Shown one piece after another: positions 7,901-9,773 of a DNA stretch of 9,773 nucleotides. Origin of the DNA: Flavobacteriaceae bacterium. Its GTDB lineage: Bacteria > Bacteroidota > Bacteroidia > Flavobacteriales > Flavobacteriaceae. Under the pieces are notes generated by a model that did not search any database, was not told the DNA's origin, and saw only the letters and a program-made list of their open reading frames with translations. Within the stretch, counting starts at the first letter, position 1; every line of letters begins with the position of its first letter. The translations under genes were made by a program, and so were the position numbers. The stretch is taken from NCBI GenBank assembly GCA_030618945.1, contig JAUXCI010000073.1, positions 1-9,773 of the forward strand, in the 5' to 3' direction.

Positions 7901-8131
7901 CATCCCCACAAAACTAAAACGAAGAACATCTCCACTTTTAGCATCGATAGAATAATTACCATCAAAATCAGTTTCAGTACCTGTAGAGGTACCCTCAATC
8001 AAAACACTAACACCTGGCAATACACCGGACTCATCCGAGACTGTACCAGTGATAGATCTTTCTTGTGCAAAAGTGACTTGCACTACAAACGCCAGTAAAA
8101 GCGTCAAAATTCCACTTAACTTTGTTTTCAT
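4904..8131 (-). CDS. SusC/RagA-family TonB-dependent outer membrane transporter
   Basis: This intact 1075-residue protein begins with a signal peptide likely cut after VTFA (residue 22). Residues 26-95 form a CarboxypepD_reg-like beta-sandwich (SITGTVSDESGVLPGVSVLIEGTS begins it, given here from residue 26). LDEVVVTALG (101-110) follows, the usual SusC junction that includes the TonB box region. The plug domain is at about 112-250, with NALQGKVAGL, VDGVPISN (181-188) and the RagA signature ending GSQAANGVVVITTKKGK. The rest is a 22-strand-type barrel ending in IGFSVKIMF with a terminal Phe. There is no STN domain, so signalling to an ECF sigma/FecR pair is unlikely. SusC proteins import oligosaccharides, peptides or other large nutrients using TonB energy. 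The substrate is unknown because no degradative enzyme lies nearby. A Gly/Tyr/Asn-rich stretch occupies residues 193-209 of the plug. It heads an operon with the SusD gene. Confidence 0.97.
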   Translation of the reverse strand: MKTKLSGILTLLLAFVVQVTFAQERSITGTVSDESGVLPGVSVLIEGTSTGTETDFDGNYSIDAKSGDVLRFSFVGMTTVTRSVGSENSINVVMVSEENTLDEVVVTALGISREKKSLGYATQQVDGDQISTVKDPNFTNALQGKVAGLAVKSSGTMGGSTNVVIRGYSSLTGNNQALFVVDGVPISNQIANGGGLDNGYGGYDYGNNASDINPDDIESVNILKGGAATALYGSQAANGVVVITTKKGKSRGSKGGIGVTINSTVTFNTVNDDTLPEWQTEYGAGYGQYYGDTGYFFDIDFNGDGNTELATPSSEDASFGGRFDPNLMVVQWYNWYPQYGDSYGEATPYVAGENNPSTFFQTGMTTFNTITLDGANEKGSFKLGYTNLSQSGIMENSSVNRDNVDFAATYKFTDKFAASADVHYSRSRGKGRFGTGYDGRNVMQSFRQWYQVNVDMQQQKDAYFTTGENISWNPSYPVDDLNPIYFDNPYWDRYENYQNDERNRVNGNVTLTYDVNDWFSILGRASMDTYGTIQEERVAIGSKDVPLYSRYNNSQLLNTYDLMLNFKKDFGDKWNVRGVLGYNVYSRNYSSIYAQTNGGLNVPRLYALSNTKDAMTAPNEYESKVRTDGYYANASVGYNNILFLDASYRYDISSTLPTDNNGYGYYGVSGSFLFSSLTNANWLSLGKLRAGYAVTGNSAPPLSVYNTYDLNSPMGGEGNASLPSTNNNPELKNETSYETEIGLEMSMFRSRLGFDLSVYDKISEDLITPVSISSSTGYTGQWLNAGKVQNQGMEVTLWGSPVRTDNFEWRIDINWAKNNSEVLELPQGLTNLLLANTQAVSINATVGEPYGTIQGSDYVYHENGGKIINSAGRYARTSSQTNVLGNFQADWKGGINNRFTYKNLSFSFLIDMQQGGQVFSLDTWYGYGTGIYQVTAGDNELGNPKRDPVTDGADSGGILLEGVNEDGTPNTTRTRMDYYANALGWTRAPHAAHVYDADFIKLREMSLSYSLDSDVFRGTIQGMTFTALGRNLWIIDKSMPHSDPEAGLTAGNVQGHQSGAYPTTKDIGFSVKIMF

Positions 8132-8289
8132 TATATAATTTATTTGAATTAATTTGTGCCAAAAATCTTAATAAAAAGTTAATAAACCAAGTTTTTAACA
8201 TAAAACTTTAAAAAAAAGGTTAAGACTTTGTTAAAGAATATGGCATTTGTTCTTGTAAGATGGAAAATTAAATATTTGGTTGCGTCAAT
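8132..8289 (-). promoter_or_regulatory. AT-rich leader and probable promoter region of the susC-susD operon
   Basis: This 158-bp gap precedes the susC-type ATG and follows the Omp85-type stop. I see no exact TAnnTTTG box. The closest is TAACTTTT (8181-8174, - strand). A 7-bp inverted repeat, aagtttt (8189-8195) with aaaactt (8202-8208), lies just upstream of that box. GTTAA occurs on the + strand at 8178, 8219 and 8230, the last two 11 bp apart, which could be an operator. No terminator hairpin follows the Omp85-type gene, so some read-through into susC is possible. Confidence 0.35.
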
Positions 8290-9773
8290 TTAAAAAGTGC
8301 TTATGATTTTAACATGGACCTTAGAGTTTTGAAATGAGAATGGTTCGTTGTCAAATTTTCCATTTGCATAACTCAGATTAAGAACCCCGGCTTTTGTTGC
8401 AAAGGCATAGCCCAAGCCCAGACTAAAAACGTTGATTTTTTGATCGTCAATGTTGTTTTCGATATATGAAAAATCTGAGATAGAATAAAAATAACTTGTA
8501 GCATTTGGTTTAAATCTATACTCAAGGTTAAATACACTGTAAAAGGATGCGAAAATGCTTTCTTCATTCACGCCTCTTAAATTATTAACGCCTCCAATCC
8601 TGAAAAGTTCATTGGCGAGATAATTGTCGGAATTCAAAAGACCACTTTGGTTTTGTGCATAAATAAAGTTTTTGTTGTTGATCGTATAAATATAGCTGGT
8701 CTGTAAAACAAATCTGGATTGAGAGGTGTCCTGATCCTCGCTATTTCTCGATCCCAGCATGGCGTCAAATGAAAATTGAAACTTGACAGGGAATAATGGC
8801 TCATTAACCAATTTCTTAAAAATATACGACAAGCCATAAAACCGGTTTGAATACGACTTAACATTATTTAAGTTACCGTTTGTTAAATCATTTGAGTTTT
8901 CAGTTCTAAACGCAGCCGTAAGCAGTCCTTTTGAGCCGAAGCTATATCCCAGACTAAGGTGAGTAGTTATATTGGAATAAGTAGTGTCTTGCCTGTATAA
9001 TTCAAAATTTCCTTTTGGAATAAGAGGAAGGTTAAATAAATACGGTAGTTCAGCATCAAGATAGAAACGCTGCCGGTCATTGCCGTTATTCTTCCAATAG
9101 AGGGCAATAGTTTCTCCACTGTTGAAAATATTATTAATAGTGAGATCCAAATAACCGTTAAATTGCAGTCCGCTGGATTCTTCTTTAGAGGCAAAGCCAA
9201 TAATGCCGTCAAATTGGTTAGACTTTTTCTTTTTAAGAAATAAATAGACCAGTGTTGAGTCATTGGTAAATAAAACCTCAGGAGCTTTGTGTTCTTCAGC
9301 GAAAGGCAGGTTGTTTACAGCCTGAGAGGCCAACTTGAGTTTCTCTCTGTTGAATGTGCTGCCAACTTTGAGATCTAATTCATGGTTAATATAACTTCTG
9401 GGAAAATTTTCATAGCCTTTAACAACAACCTTGTCAATGGTTCGTTGACCTTTGTCTTCAATTTTTAAAACCGCTCTTGCTTCTTGATCAATGAGTTCTA
9501 TTTTATCAAGGGAAACTTTAATAAAAGAGTTTCCTTTTTTTTCAAAAAGATCAGCCAGATATTGCATCGAAGGCTGTATGTCTTGAAAAGGAATTTCAAA
9601 ATAGGAAGCAGTTACTTTTCGCGCAATGGGGTTCAGATCCTTTTCATGAAGAAGGACAGTAGCAATGTGATCGTAATATATTTTGATATAATTTAATTTT
9701 TTGCCCAAACTAAAACAGGCCGTATATATGGTATCCAAAATAACAATTGTGTCAATCCTGGCATTTAGATAAC
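8290..9773 (-). CDS. Omp85-superfamily (BamA/TamA-like) outer membrane protein, N-terminus cut by window edge
   Basis: The frame is open to the right edge (visible upstream residues YLNARIDTIVIL), so the gene starts outside; a TTG at 9738 is internal. About 493 residues are visible. The first ~180 contain POTRA-like repeats: one at about 90-185 includes RTIDKVVVKGYENFPRSY, a typical POTRA strand-loop, and continues to TLVYLFLKKKKSN. The rest is a beta barrel (from about FDGIIGFASKEE) with the Omp85 L6-loop signature RIGGVNNLRGVNEES near residues 391-405, where the conserved Arg is kept although the usual following Gly-Phe/Tyr is Gly-Val. It ends KVHVKIISTF with the terminal Phe of outer membrane barrels. 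Omp85 proteins insert or translocate outer membrane proteins or, in other branches, lipids. The protein seems too short and divergent to be the main BamA, which has five POTRA domains. Its stop is 158 bp before susC on the same strand. Confidence 0.85.
   Translation of the reverse strand, partial: YLNARIDTIVILDTIYTACFSLGKKLNYIKIYYDHIATVLLHEKDLNPIARKVTASYFEIPFQDIQPSMQYLADLFEKKGNSFIKVSLDKIELIDQEARAVLKIEDKGQRTIDKVVVKGYENFPRSYINHELDLKVGSTFNREKLKLASQAVNNLPFAEEHKAPEVLFTNDSTLVYLFLKKKKSNQFDGIIGFASKEESSGLQFNGYLDLTINNIFNSGETIALYWKNNGNDRQRFYLDAELPYLFNLPLIPKGNFELYRQDTTYSNITTHLSLGYSFGSKGLLTAAFRTENSNDLTNGNLNNVKSYSNRFYGLSYIFKKLVNEPLFPVKFQFSFDAMLGSRNSEDQDTSQSRFVLQTSYIYTINNKNFIYAQNQSGLLNSDNYLANELFRIGGVNNLRGVNEESIFASFYSVFNLEYRFKPNATSYFYSISDFSYIENNIDDQKINVFSLGLGYAFATKAGVLNLSYANGKFDNEPFSFQNSKVHVKIISTF

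Noticed and set aside
8149..8165. TTGGCAC on the - strand upstream of susC as a sigma-54 -24 element
   Set aside because: The -12 GC element expected after five bases is absent (AATTC instead of TTGCA), so the match is probably chance.
9736..9738. TTG as the start of the Omp85-type gene
   Set aside because: There is no signal peptide after it, and the frame continues through at least eleven more codons to the edge. The protein needs an export signal, so its start lies outside the window.

Overview
The window looks like chromosomal DNA from a member of the Bacteroidota, most likely a flavobacterium. The evidence is AT-rich intergenic sequence, a SusC/SusD pair, promoter-like boxes of the TAnnTTTG type, little sign of Shine-Dalgarno sites, and flavobacterial-looking versions of RarA, RlmB and an Omp85 protein. 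I cannot name a genus. There are seven protein genes, two cut by the window edges. I found no RNA gene, mobile element or CRISPR array, and no gene-free stretch longer than 160 bases.

Layout, left to right. (1) The 3' end of an unrecognised + strand gene (2-463). It ends in a short linker rich in Ala, Val, Pro and Glu plus a small domain of about 100 residues. (2) A perfect 13-bp inverted repeat (466-496) that probably terminates both this gene and the converging rarA gene, whose last codons lie inside it. (3) rarA on the - strand (484-1761), an AAA+ ATPase of replication fork maintenance. (4) A 120-bp divergent promoter region with one -7 box facing each way. (5) A six-helix rhomboid protease on the + strand (1882-2580). 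(6) rlmB on the - strand (2583-3323), converging on the rhomboid gene with only 2 bp between stop codons. Its -7 box sits against the start codon, which suggests a leaderless mRNA. (7) A strong intrinsic terminator (3378-3410) for the operon to its right. (8) A susC-susD-like operon on the - strand (susC-type 8131-4904, susD-type 4899-3454) with 4 bp between the two genes. (9) After 158 bp of very AT-rich DNA, a - strand POTRA plus beta-barrel protein of the Omp85 (BamA/TamA) superfamily, cut at its N-terminus by the right edge.

How the genes relate. The right half is about the outer membrane: a TonB-dependent SusC-type transporter, its surface lipoprotein lid, and upstream on the same strand an Omp85-type barrel that may help place or fold outer membrane proteins. 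No glycoside hydrolase, peptidase, sulfatase, sensor or sigma/anti-sigma gene accompanies the SusCD pair here, so its substrate cannot be predicted. The left half holds general maintenance genes: fork repair, intramembrane proteolysis and 23S rRNA methylation. I did not find a clear new multi-gene system. The points most worth a second look are the orphan SusCD pair beside an Omp85 gene, the near-leaderless promoters, the terminator built into the end of rarA, and the unrecognised C-terminal domain at the left edge.
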